A stretch of DNA of 64,000 nucleotides from JAOACQ01 sp049968515 (GCA_049968515.1 JBMFQR010000007.1:1-64000); one strand, 5' to 3'. Shown: positions 53,601 to 62,184, numbered from the stretch's first letter. Notes: generated by a model from the letters alone, not told the origin. Numbers and translations: made by a program.

Positions 53601-54770
53601 ATGATAGAAAGAAAAGCTGAAAAGCTGATAAAAAAATATCTTTCTCAATATCCTGTAGTTACTGTTGTTGGGCCAAGACAGAGTGGTAAGACAACTTTAT
53701 GCAGGTCTCTTTTTCCGGATTGGGGATATATAAATCTTGAAGATATACCTTTGAGGGAAAGAATAAAGGCTGAGCCTGAAAAATTCTTGAGGCAATATAG
53801 TGAAGGCTTAATTATTGATGAGTTTCAGAAGTTTCCAGAACTCACTTCCTTTATACAGGTGATTGTTGATGAAAAGAGGAAAAATGGGCTTTATATTCTT
53901 ACTGGAAGCCAGAGTTTCGACTCTATGATGTATATAAGTCAGTCTCTTGCTGGAAGAACTGCAATTTTTACTCTTTTGCCTTTCAGCTATGAAGAAATTT
54001 CGCACCTTTTAGATACAGAGGAGCTAAATAATATAATGCTAAAAGGTTTCTATCCTAAATTATATGACCAGAAGATTGATTTTACAGAATACTATTCTTT
54101 TTATGTTGCCACATACATAGAAAGGGATATAAGAAGCCTTGTAAACATAAAGGACTTCGGACGTTTTGAAAAGTTTATTGTTCTCTGTGCTGGCAGGACG
54201 GGACAGGAGTTGAATATCTCTTCCCTTGCTGTAGAAACTGGAGTAAGCTCTGAAACTATAAGAGACTGGCTGAGTCTTCTTGAAGCAAGTTTTGTCATAA
54301 AGCTGATAAGGCCTTATCACAATAATTTTAATAAAAGGATAGTTAAAAGTCCAAAACTCTATTTTCTGGACACTGGATTGGTCTGCTATCTGTTGGACAT
54401 CCAGACTTCATCTCAGCTTTTAAAACATCCCTTAAGAGGAGCTATATTTGAAACTTATGTGTTTTCTGAGTTGAACAAATTTTTCTTTAATCGAGGACCT
54501 GAGAAAAATATATATTTTTTCAGGGAAAACAATGGCTGTGAAGTAGATTTTATTATTCAAAAGGGAGAAAATATCATAGCGATAGAAGTAAAATCCGGAG
54601 AAATCCCTTCTGATGAGATGTTAAAGGGGTTAAATAAGTTTAGAAACTTTGCTTCAGTTGAAAAAAGTATATTGATTTACTCTGGCAGGGAAACTTATAC
54701 ATACAAAGACACAAGAATTATCAGCTGGAAAGATATTCACAAGGAAATGGAATATATTTTTAACTTATAA
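53601..54770 (+). CDS. AAA_14 / DUF4143 ATP-binding protein
   Basis: A 389-residue ATPase of the common AAA_14+DUF4143 type. Walker A is VVGPRQSGKTTL (24-31), Walker B is GLIIDEFQKFPEL, then YILTGSQSF (sensor), SLAGRTAIFTLLPFSYEE and the C-terminal DUF4143 part with KSPKLYFLDTGLVCYLL, RGAIFETYVFSEL and the nuclease-like CEVDFIIQKGENIIAIEVKS (D...E.K). The family is found near defence and toxin-antitoxin loci; its function is unsettled. It is the intact, independently promoted gene in the middle of the decayed cas locus. Confidence 0.85.
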   Translation: MIERKAEKLIKKYLSQYPVVTVVGPRQSGKTTLCRSLFPDWGYINLEDIPLRERIKAEPEKFLRQYSEGLIIDEFQKFPELTSFIQVIVDEKRKNGLYILTGSQSFDSMMYISQSLAGRTAIFTLLPFSYEEISHLLDTEELNNIMLKGFYPKLYDQKIDFTEYYSFYVATYIERDIRSLVNIKDFGRFEKFIVLCAGRTGQELNISSLAVETGVSSETIRDWLSLLEASFVIKLIRPYHNNFNKRIVKSPKLYFLDTGLVCYLLDIQTSSQLLKHPLRGAIFETYVFSELNKFFFNRGPEKNIYFFRENNGCEVDFIIQKGENIIAIEVKSGEIPSDEMLKGLNKFRNFASVEKSILIYSGRETYTYKDTRIISWKDIHKEMEYIFNL

Positions 54771-54800
54771 AACAAGAGTTGGAAGGTGCTTATTTCAAAA

Positions 54801-55187
54801 ATGCTTGTTCTACTCAATCATTCCCTCACGGATGAACAGGTAGATGAGGCAAAAAATAGACTTAAGGTAGAAGAGATTATTGAGCCACCAGAAGGACTAA
54901 AAAGATTCTGGGGGCAGATGCCAGTAGCAGAAGAAGAAAAGCAGGAGGTGGTAAAGAAATTCATCTATTGGATAAAAGAAAACTCTTCCCCATTAGACTA
55001 TGTCCTTGTGCAGGGGGAATTTGGTTCCACATTTCTGATTGTCGATTTTTGCCTTAAGAATAGCCTTGTGCCGTTATATGCCGTAAGCGAAAGAAAGGCA
55101 GAAGAGGCAAAAAATTTAGATGGCAGTGTGGAGAAAAAAATTGTGTTTAAGCATAGAGGTTTTAGAAAATATAAATATTGGAATTAA
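54801..55187 (+). CDS. csx20: Csx20-like CRISPR accessory protein
   Basis: A 128-residue protein matching by eye the Csx20 family: MLVLLNHSLTDEQVDEAKN, a central helix with YVLVQGEFGSTFLIVDFCL and VPLYAVSERKAEEA, and the end VFKHRGFRKYKYWN. Csx20 occurs with type III systems and has been proposed to act on cyclic oligoadenylate messengers, possibly as a ring nuclease; I rely on memory for this. I chose ATG 54801 (GGAAGGTG upstream) over GTG 54786. The frame is intact and sits beside the broken CARF nuclease gene. Confidence 0.75.
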   Translation: MLVLLNHSLTDEQVDEAKNRLKVEEIIEPPEGLKRFWGQMPVAEEEKQEVVKKFIYWIKENSSPLDYVLVQGEFGSTFLIVDFCLKNSLVPLYAVSERKAEEAKNLDGSVEKKIVFKHRGFRKYKYWN

Positions 55188-55274
55188 TTATGAAAAAATA
55201 CCGAAAAAAATCAATCCGATTAAGTACTTTTCCAAGCAATAACACCAACAAAAAATAAAGATGGAGGAAAGTTT

Positions 55275-56418
55275 ATGTCAAATATTTTGATTTCCCTTAT
55301 AAGTGAACAACCTATTCCTAATGTTCTTTTCATAAAAGAAAGACAAGATGAAGTTGATAATTTCTATTTTTTAACTACCGAAGAAATGGAAAGAAGAGAC
55401 ATCTTAATAAACATTTTAAATGTCTGTAAAATCGAAGAAAACAAAATTAAAAAAATTATCATTCCTAAATATGAAATAGACGAAATACAGAAAATACTAC
55501 AAAGTGAGTTTAATAATATTCCTAACAAATTTATTGTAAATATAACTGGTGGAACGAAGACAATGAGTTTAGAAGTTTACTCATTCTTTAAAGAAAGAAG
55601 ATTCGGAAATATATTATCTTCCAATTGTAAAAAATAGTTATATAAAGATCTTTCCATTTCCAAAAACAGAATGCACTCTTAAAACAAGACTTTCAACAGA
55701 AGAATACCTTAATTCTTATGGAATCAAAATCGAAAAGTTTGCTGAAAATTCTCTAAAAGACTTTGACTTTAACCAAAATTTTATGCAAAATATTTACTTT
55801 AATTATAAAGAAGAAATAAAAAATCTGAATGTTTTACAAAACCTTAATTGTGTAAAAAAAATAAAAAATATAAATACTTCCGATGAGAAAATTAAGTCTG
55901 ATTGGAGGAATAAAGTGTCAGATTTGGATTCACGATTTGATAAATTAAAAGAACTTATATCGAAACTTGGTTTTCATGCTGAAAATCTTAAAAAAAATGA
56001 ATTGAGGTATATTACCGGAGGATGGTTTGAAGAATATATCTATCAGATAATAAAAAATGAAAGTAAAATTGAGGAAAATTTTATTCTTTTGAATCCGATA
56101 ATATCAAGAAATAATGTAACTAATGAATTAGACGTGGTGGTATGTTATGAAAATAAAATTTATTTAGTGGAATGTAAGACTTCAACTAATACAAAAAATC
56201 ATAATATCTTATTAGACACACTTTATAAGCAAGGTGCACTTAGGAAAGATTTTGGATTGAGTGTTAACTCTATTGTTGTAATTCTTGATGAAGTTAATGA
56301 GGATAACAAAAAGCGAACAAACTATATGAATATAAAAATATTAGATAAACCGATTGTAATGGATGATGAAAAGTTTAAAAAGGAACTTTTGAATATTTTA
56401 GGAGTAAAAAAAATATAA
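55275..56418 (+). pseudogene. Card1/Can2-like CARF nuclease, one-base frameshift
   Basis: The N-terminal frame has a CARF domain with the ligand-binding NITGGTKTMSLEVYSFFKE. At 55606-55616 one extra base shifts the frame; the other frame continues with YLPIVKNSYIKIFPFPKTE and leads to a PD-(D/E)XK nuclease of the DUF1887 type (GGWFEEYIYQII, NELDVVVCYENKIYLVECKTS). One base removed gives ~380 residues, the size of Card1/Can2 enzymes, which cut DNA or RNA when bound to cyclic tetra-adenylate made by Cas10. The 5' frame stops at 55635-55637. The effector is thus silenced, while the Cas10 that makes its messenger is intact. Confidence 0.88.
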
Positions 56419-56484
56419 AAAATTTCCTTCCTTCCGGTCATAGAACTCAGGTGATTAAGAGAAAAAGATTTCTGGAGGCAAAAT

Positions 56485-57541
56485 ATGTCCGTAATATACA
56501 TTGTAAGCAGTGGTGGGAAGCTTACAAAAGAAGGAGAAACTCTTGTGCTTCATTCTCCAGAGTGTAAGACTACAATCTTTCCATATAAGACAGAACAACT
56601 TGTGTTTATAGGTAGTGTGGAAATTACCGGTCATGCTTTATCATTAATAATGCGACATCATATAGACACAATATTTTTAAACAGGAATGGAAGATTTAAC
56701 GGAAGACTTTCTTTTGGAGACAGCAAAAATGTTTATTTGCGACTGAAGCAGTACAGGCTTCTGGAGGATGAAAGTTTTAAACTCAATCTTGCAAAATCTA
56801 TCATAAGTGGTAAAATAAAGAATCAGCTAAATTTTATGCAGAGAATAAGCAGAAAAAGAGAAAACAATACTCAGATTTTTGAAGCAATACAAAAAATGAA
56901 TCAGATTGAGTCAGAAGTTGAAAAGGCTGAAAGCATCGAAAAATTAAGAGGCTATGAAGGTATGGCAGCAAAATATTATTTTTCTGTATTCAGGCACAGC
57001 ATAAACCAGAACTGGGCTATCAAGCAAGAATCCTCCTGAGGATAATGTTAATGCAGTATTGAGCTTTCTTTATACTTTGCTTTTTTATCGAGTTGAATCT
57101 TCAATTGAAGTCGAAGGCCTTGATCCATTCGTGGGATATTTTCATTCTGTAGATTATGGTAAAAAGACACTCGCATTTGACCTGATGGAAGAATTTAGAA
57201 CACCATTGGTCGACACAACAAGTGTCTCTCTATTTAACTTAGGGATTCTTTCTCCTGAAGATTTTGAGGAGAAAGTATTCTCAAAAAATGATAATGAATA
57301 TCCTCTTGAAGAAGATAATGAACCGGCTATAATAATAGAAGAAAAGCGAGGAATTTTGCTTACAAAGGAAGGTATAAAAAAAGTGATAACACACTTTGAA
57401 AAAAAACTTGATACAGAAATATTCTATCAGCCTCTTGGAAAAGCTGTTACTTATAAGAGGGTTATAAGAGAGCAGGTTACACATTTTCACAGGCTGATAA
57501 ATGGAGAATGTGAAAAATATATTCCAATGGTAGTAAGATAA
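56485..57541 (+). pseudogene. cas1: cas1 integrase, one-base frameshift
   Basis: The first frame gives the Cas1 N-terminal beta-domain (VIYIVSSGGKLTKEGETL, VEITGHALSLIMRHHIDTIF) and part of the helical domain, with the first metal-site Glu in LRGYEGMAAKYYFSVF, and stops at 57037-57039. The other frame continues with NPPEDNVNAVLSFLYTLL, then VEGLDPFVGYFHSVDYGK and LAFDLMEEFRTPLVD, containing the remaining metal ligands (His, Asp). An extra G in GGG at 57014-57016 would explain the shift. Corrected length is ~351 residues. Spacer acquisition from this locus should be blocked. Confidence 0.92.
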
Positions 57542-57542
57542 A

Positions 57543-57818
57543 ATGATTTATATGGTTTGCTATGATGTATCAAATCCAAACAGACTTCGCAGAGTGGCAA
57601 AGACTCTTGAAAAATATGGACTACGGGTTCAGAAGTCATTTTTTCAGCTTGAAACAAGTTATGAAATACTCGAAAGGATAGTAAATGATTTGCTTAATAT
57701 TATAAAGTTAAAAGAGGATTACTTATTTATTTATCCACTTTGTGAGTTCTGTTCAAGAAAGGCTCTGATGCAAGGAAAGGGGAAATTGATTAAACTGGAG
57801 GCTTTCGAAATATTATGA
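57543..57818 (+). CDS. cas2: Cas2, first copy
   Basis: A 91-residue Cas2 ferredoxin-like protein (MVCYDVSNPNRLRRVAKTLE, catalytic-site-type Asp8; YGLRVQKSFFQLE; FIYPLCEFCSRKALMQGKG). Cas2 dimers bridge two Cas1 dimers in the acquisition complex. It starts two bases after the cas1 stop. Its stop codon overlaps the start of the second cas2 by ATGA. Confidence 0.93.
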   Translation: MIYMVCYDVSNPNRLRRVAKTLEKYGLRVQKSFFQLETSYEILERIVNDLLNIIKLKEDYLFIYPLCEFCSRKALMQGKGKLIKLEAFEIL

Positions 57819-58099
57819 AAAACTGGCTGATTATTTATGACATATCTAATGAAAAAAGGCTTCAAAAGATTGCAAAGATTATGGAGGGTTATGGCACAAG
57901 AGTTCAAAAATCAGTTTTTGAGATGATTGCAGAAGAAAAAATAATAAAAAAACTGATGACAGAAGTAAAAAACATAATTGACGAAAATGAGGATTTTGTA
58001 GTATATTTTGATATATGCAATGAAGACTGGCAGAAACAGATAAAATATGGTCGTGGAAAATTTGAAATAATGGAAAATGAAAATTATACTATAATCTGA
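57815..58099 (+). CDS. Cas2, second divergent copy
   Basis: A 94-residue second Cas2 (WLIIYDISNEKRLQKIAKIM with Asp9, YGTRVQKSVFEMI, FVVYFDICNEDW). It shares the fold and several identities with the first copy, but not more than about a third of positions by eye, so it is an old duplication or a separately acquired copy. The ATGA overlap implies both were made in fixed ratio, which would allow a Cas2 heterodimer. Confidence 0.88.
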   Translation: MKNWLIIYDISNEKRLQKIAKIMEGYGTRVQKSVFEMIAEEKIIKKLMTEVKNIIDENEDFVVYFDICNEDWQKQIKYGRGKFEIMENENYTII

Positions 58100-58114
58100 A
58101 GAGAGATACAATGA

Positions 58115-58272
58115 TTTCGCCAACCTCTTAAAACCTTAAAAAGGTAAAATTTTTAAATAAGGTATGTGCGAAAGTGTTAACTTTATATCTTATAAAGAAT
58201 AGAATTGCAAGATGGAATGCCTTTTATCTAATTTTCGGTTTAATCTTAAATTTATGGAGGAGGTTGGCGAAA
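58115..58272. repeat. Perfect 13-bp inverted repeat pair beside cas2
   Basis: Left arm 58115-58127, right arm 58260-58272. The interior is AT-rich and non-coding. The spacing fits a MITE-sized unit of 158 bases; flanking target duplications were not found. Confidence 0.7.
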
Positions 58273-58356
58273 ATTTATTTATCTAAGTAACATTATTAAG
58301 CTCTGGGAAATAATGCTGTAAGAATGACCTGACCTGAATAAGGGATTAAGAATGGC

Positions 58357-58401
58357 AGTTGAAAGTTTACAAAGCTAAAAGTTAAGACCTATAGAAATGC
58401 A
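58357..58401 (+). repeat. Right 45-bp direct repeat flanking the CRISPR-Cas island
   Basis: Matches 46649-46693 with a single mismatch and the same orientation. It includes TTTACAAAGCTAAAAGTTAA. It ends about 60 bases before the cysS promoter. Confidence 0.9.
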
Positions 58402-58460
58402 GGGAATTGACAACAAAACTTTGTGTTAAAATCGCCCTATTACAATCTCTCTAAACATGT

Positions 58461-58489
58461 TTGAATTTTCAAATCTCTGAAATTATAAT
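58461..58489 (+). promoter_or_regulatory. Sigma-70 promoter for cysS
   Basis: TTGAAT (58461-58466), 17 bases, TATAAT (58484-58489); the cysS start is 49 bases downstream. Confidence 0.78.
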
Positions 58490-58537
58490 GTTATGGAAGG
58501 AATTTTTATTCCTTAAACAAGAAGTTGTGAGGTAAAA

Positions 58538-59944
58538 ATGCCTATCTATTTCTATAATAGTCTGACCAGAAAAAAGGAAGAGTTTATACCAATAAAATCA
58601 GATGAAGTAAGAATGTACACCTGCGGACCAACTGTTTATAACTTTGCCCATATAGGCAATCTTCGTACATTTATTTTTGAAGACCTGCTTCACAGATGGC
58701 TTGAATATAGAGGGTATAAAGTCATACAGGTGATGAACCTTACCGATGTAGATGACAAAACTATAAAGAATTCAATGGCGAACAATATGAGTTTGAAGGA
58801 ATATACTGACTTTTACAAAAAGGCGTTTTTTGAGGACATAAAGACATTAAATATCAAACCAGCAAGCTTTTACCCTGCCGCCACAGAATACATAGACGAA
58901 ATGATAAAGGTAATTTCAGTTCTACTTGAAAAAGGCTATGCATACGAAACAAGCGATGGGATATATTTTAAGATTTCAGCCTTTCCAGAATATGGCAAAC
59001 TTGCCCATCTTAATAAGGAAAGCCTGAAGGCAGGGGCAAGTGGTAGAATTTCAAGTGACGAGTATGACAAAGAAAGCGTCTCTGATTTCGCATTATGGAA
59101 AAAATGGACACCAGAAGATGGAGAAGTTAAGTGGAATTCACCCTTTGGTGAAGGTAGACCGGGCTGGCATATAGAATGCTCTGTAATGAGTATGAAGCTT
59201 CTTGGAGAAACCATTGACATCCACTGTGGAGGAATTGACAATCTCTTTCCCCATCACGAAAATGAAATAGCTCAAAGTGAGGCTTATACCGGAAAAAAAT
59301 TTGTCAACTACTGGATGCATTCGGTACACCTTATAGTTGATGGAGAAAAGATGTCAAAATCAAAAGGCAACTTTTACACCCTAAGAGACCTTCTCTCCAA
59401 AGGCTTTTCCCCAAGAGTAATAAGATATGCTCTTATCTCCACACATTATAGAAAACCATTGAATTTTACATTTGATTTGCTCAAACAATCAGAATCATCA
59501 CTTAAAAGAATTGACGATTTTATCTTTGCACTTGAAAATATTAATAAAACTGGTGAAATTGACACATTTCTAAAAGAGATACTTGATGGTTACGTCAGGG
59601 AGTTTGAAAATGCGATGGATGATGACCTTAATATCTCCGAAGCACTGGCAGCAATTTTTGAACTGATAAATAAATATTATGAAAATTTTGAGAGAGCTAC
59701 AAAAGAGATGGCTATTATGGTCATCTCTACTTTAAAAAAACTTGATAGTGTTTTAGGATTTATCTTCTGGAATGAAACTGACAATGAATTGACAGACGAA
59801 GAAAAAAAGCTTATTGAAGAAAGAATTATGGCAAAAAGGGAAAAGAATTATAGAAGAGCTGATGAAATAAGGCAAATTCTATATTCAAAAGGCATTGAAC
59901 TTAGAGACACAAAAGATGGAGTGGTATGGAAAAGAATTAAATGA
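58538..59944 (+). CDS. cysS: Cysteinyl-tRNA synthetase
   Basis: A 468-residue class I synthetase charging tRNA-Cys. The zinc Cys29 is in RMYTCGPTVY, the HIGH motif reads HIGN (38-41), the second zinc region is GWHIECSVMS with IHCGGIDNLFPHHENEIAQS, and KMSKS is at 271-275. The anticodon-binding helical domain and the C-terminal RADEIRQILYSKGIELRDT tail are complete. It is monocistronic and ends three bases before the convergent flagellar gene. Confidence 0.97.
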   Translation: MPIYFYNSLTRKKEEFIPIKSDEVRMYTCGPTVYNFAHIGNLRTFIFEDLLHRWLEYRGYKVIQVMNLTDVDDKTIKNSMANNMSLKEYTDFYKKAFFEDIKTLNIKPASFYPAATEYIDEMIKVISVLLEKGYAYETSDGIYFKISAFPEYGKLAHLNKESLKAGASGRISSDEYDKESVSDFALWKKWTPEDGEVKWNSPFGEGRPGWHIECSVMSMKLLGETIDIHCGGIDNLFPHHENEIAQSEAYTGKKFVNYWMHSVHLIVDGEKMSKSKGNFYTLRDLLSKGFSPRVIRYALISTHYRKPLNFTFDLLKQSESSLKRIDDFIFALENINKTGEIDTFLKEILDGYVREFENAMDDDLNISEALAAIFELINKYYENFERATKEMAIMVISTLKKLDSVLGFIFWNETDNELTDEEKKLIEERIMAKREKNYRRADEIRQILYSKGIELRDTKDGVVWKRIK

Positions 59945-59947
59945 TAA

Positions 59948-62026
59948 CTATTGCTGCTGCTGATACTTAAACTGATTATTCAGCCACTTTTGCTTTGCCT
60001 CTGTTTCTGAAAGTTCCTGATTCATCTTTCCATATTTTCTGCGGAGTTCAAGTTCGTAGTCAGCAAGTTTAGCATTCATTTCATCCACATCTTTCTGGAC
60101 TTCTTTTATTTTTCTTTCATTGGAGGCTATTCTCATCTGAATAAATCCTGTATTCCCCAAAGCTGTTCTCAAGCTTTGATTTACACTTACGGCTGCTCCA
60201 CTCTCTTTAACAAGATCACCATCAAGATCGTTTGCAAACAACTCCTCAACCCCTTCGAGTTTTGTTTTCAAAACACTTTTAAGTTTATCAAGGTCAACCT
60301 GTAACAACCCCATTTTGGCTGATTGCCACTCTTCTGAATTCGCATTAAATGAACCGGATTTTTTAGTATAGATACCCATTTGCTCAAATACAGCGAGTTC
60401 TTTTTCATACCTTGTTTTGTAAGAATTTCCAGCAATCTGGCGTAATTTGTTCTTCAAAGAGATAAAACTATTCTCAGTCTGAAAAACACCATTCTTTAAG
60501 TTTTCAGCACTTCTCTGATGAAGGGGGGTTCTGTCAAGGTTTGGTTCTGTCACGATATAAAGATACTCCATAACCTGATTATAGGCATTAACCCAATCAA
60601 GAATCGCATCCTCTATCTTTTTGTAATCATAATCAACCCTTATAGTAATGGGAGATTCAGTTTTGTTCTTCAGGTTCAGGGTGACCCCATCTATCACATC
60701 ATCTATTTGATTCTTGTCTCTTTTAATTTCCACGCCATCAAGCTCTATATCAGCATCCGATGCCCTTGTAATGTAATTTTTCGGTATAAATTTTTCCTCT
60801 TCAGGTCTTGCAAAGATTTTGAAATTTGCAATCTTGACCTCTCTGTCAGTATTTCTATTTTCAAGCTCAACCTTTTCTATGTTATTATTCTTAAATTTGT
60901 CAAGAGAAAATACATAATTTCCATTTGTAGAAAATTGATAAACTGCTTTTGTACCATTTGTAAAATAAACTGTAAGATAATCAAAAAAATTTGAAATAAT
61001 CTCTTTTGGCTTTTCTTCATAATCAAGTATCAAACTACCACCACCCACCTCAACATTGCTTATCTTTACAGCCTCCATAAGGACAAGCTCACCATTTCCG
61101 TTGGTAAAAAATATCTTTTGCGGAGCCTTTTCGTCTCTCAGATTAATTTCAAAATCGAGTGAAAGCAAATACCCCTCTTTTACATCTTCTGAAATATTTT
61201 TCTCCACCTTTGTTCCAGGGGGAAGAGATATAGCATTTTTTGTCACAACAGGAGAACCCGAAATGACTTTTATGTTATCAAAGTAGATATTTTTTTCATA
61301 TTTTTTCTCATCAGATTTTGTAAGCATCCCTATCTGTAAAAGTGTTTCAAGATTTCCAGAAATTGAAATCCTGTTGTCTTTCCCTGTTTTCTTGCCTGAA
61401 AGTACAAGTATGGCAGTAGTTGAAGTGTCATTAACTATTCTTGCTTCCAAAAGATCCGGAGCAACATTTTTCAAAACCTCATAGAGGGTATAGATTGTGC
61501 CTCCTTTGAAAATTACATTGACAGATTCCTTGCCAATTGTAATTTTAAATTCTGACGGAGGAAGAATCTTATTTTTTTCTATGGAATCACTCATAAAAGA
61601 ATCGGGTTGGGCTATCTCATTTATCTTTACTTTATAATCCTCCTTCTTTGCCCTTCTCGTAGCATAAACCTCAATTACATTCTCATCTGGAGAAATTCCT
61701 TGCATTTCTTTGAATGGAGATTGAAAATCATAAAGTTTTTTTGACTTCTCATCAAGATTTCTTATATAGCCAGAAATATCCCTTGAAATTGAATTCTCAA
61801 GCTTATAATCCTCGATTTCAAGCTTCTTTTTTTCAATCGGAATTTGCTTTACATAGAGAAGCTTCTGGATAATATCCTCTGTATCAATCTTTTCCTTCAT
61901 TCCGGGTAAAGGAACAAATACCTTTGAACTCTGTTGCTGCTCCTCCTTCTTCGTATCTTTTAAGGCTGGAAATAATAAACTGGTTGAAAAGAAAAGAACA
62001 CAAAAGAAAAGAAAAAATTTCTTCAT
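59948..62026 (-). CDS. fliD: FliD-like flagellar cap protein with N-terminal signal peptide
   Basis: A 692-residue protein. Residues ~38-100 match the FliD N-terminus of spirochaetes (LPGMKEKIDTEDIIQKLLYV, KQIPIEKKKLE, LYDFQSPFKEM). A FliD-type C-terminal domain is seen at ~470-690 (AILDWVNAYNQVMEYLYIV, NGVFQTENSFISLKNKLRQI, FEQMGIYTKKSGSFNANSEE, then a long terminal helix ending KQKWLNNQFKYQQQQ). FliD caps the filament and guides flagellin folding. Unusually, residues 1-20 form a Sec signal (MKKFFLFFCVLFFSTSLLFP); GAGGGG before ATG 62026 supports that start. FliD is normally exported by the flagellar apparatus without such a signal, so this protein may reach the periplasm by Sec. Confidence 0.8.
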   Translation of the reverse strand: MKKFFLFFCVLFFSTSLLFPALKDTKKEEQQQSSKVFVPLPGMKEKIDTEDIIQKLLYVKQIPIEKKKLEIEDYKLENSISRDISGYIRNLDEKSKKLYDFQSPFKEMQGISPDENVIEVYATRRAKKEDYKVKINEIAQPDSFMSDSIEKNKILPPSEFKITIGKESVNVIFKGGTIYTLYEVLKNVAPDLLEARIVNDTSTTAILVLSGKKTGKDNRISISGNLETLLQIGMLTKSDEKKYEKNIYFDNIKVISGSPVVTKNAISLPPGTKVEKNISEDVKEGYLLSLDFEINLRDEKAPQKIFFTNGNGELVLMEAVKISNVEVGGGSLILDYEEKPKEIISNFFDYLTVYFTNGTKAVYQFSTNGNYVFSLDKFKNNNIEKVELENRNTDREVKIANFKIFARPEEEKFIPKNYITRASDADIELDGVEIKRDKNQIDDVIDGVTLNLKNKTESPITIRVDYDYKKIEDAILDWVNAYNQVMEYLYIVTEPNLDRTPLHQRSAENLKNGVFQTENSFISLKNKLRQIAGNSYKTRYEKELAVFEQMGIYTKKSGSFNANSEEWQSAKMGLLQVDLDKLKSVLKTKLEGVEELFANDLDGDLVKESGAAVSVNQSLRTALGNTGFIQMRIASNERKIKEVQKDVDEMNAKLADYELELRRKYGKMNQELSETEAKQKWLNNQFKYQQQQ

Positions 62027-62127
62027 TTTCCCCTCTATATATAAATACGGCTTTCTTTTTTAATTTCGGAACTTTCCAGCCTATAATTACTAATTTTCTA
62101 AAAAAGAGGGGAAATTTATCTAAGTCT

Positions 62128-62167
62128 CCCCCCATGCAGAAAAACCTCTAAATTTCCACATGGAGGG
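62128..62167 (-). terminator. Possible hairpin between aldolase and fliD genes
   Basis: CCCCCCATG (62128-62136) and CATGGAGGG (62159-62167) pair as a 9-bp stem with one G-U, loop 22 bases. It lies downstream of the aldolase stop on the minus strand, but no T tract follows immediately, so termination is uncertain. Confidence 0.4.
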
Positions 62168-62184
62168 ATAAAAAAACTAAAAAA

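Larger units (their letters stand above)
58100..58537. other. Intergenic region at the right edge of the island
   Basis: 438 bases without a gene. TTTCGCCAACCTC (58115-58127) and GAGGTTGGCGAAA (58260-58272) form a perfect 13-base inverted repeat 132 bases apart, possibly the ends of a small mobile element or leader remnant. The right 45-bp direct repeat (58357-58401) and the cysS promoter follow. No CRISPR repeat-spacer units are present. Confidence 0.65.
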
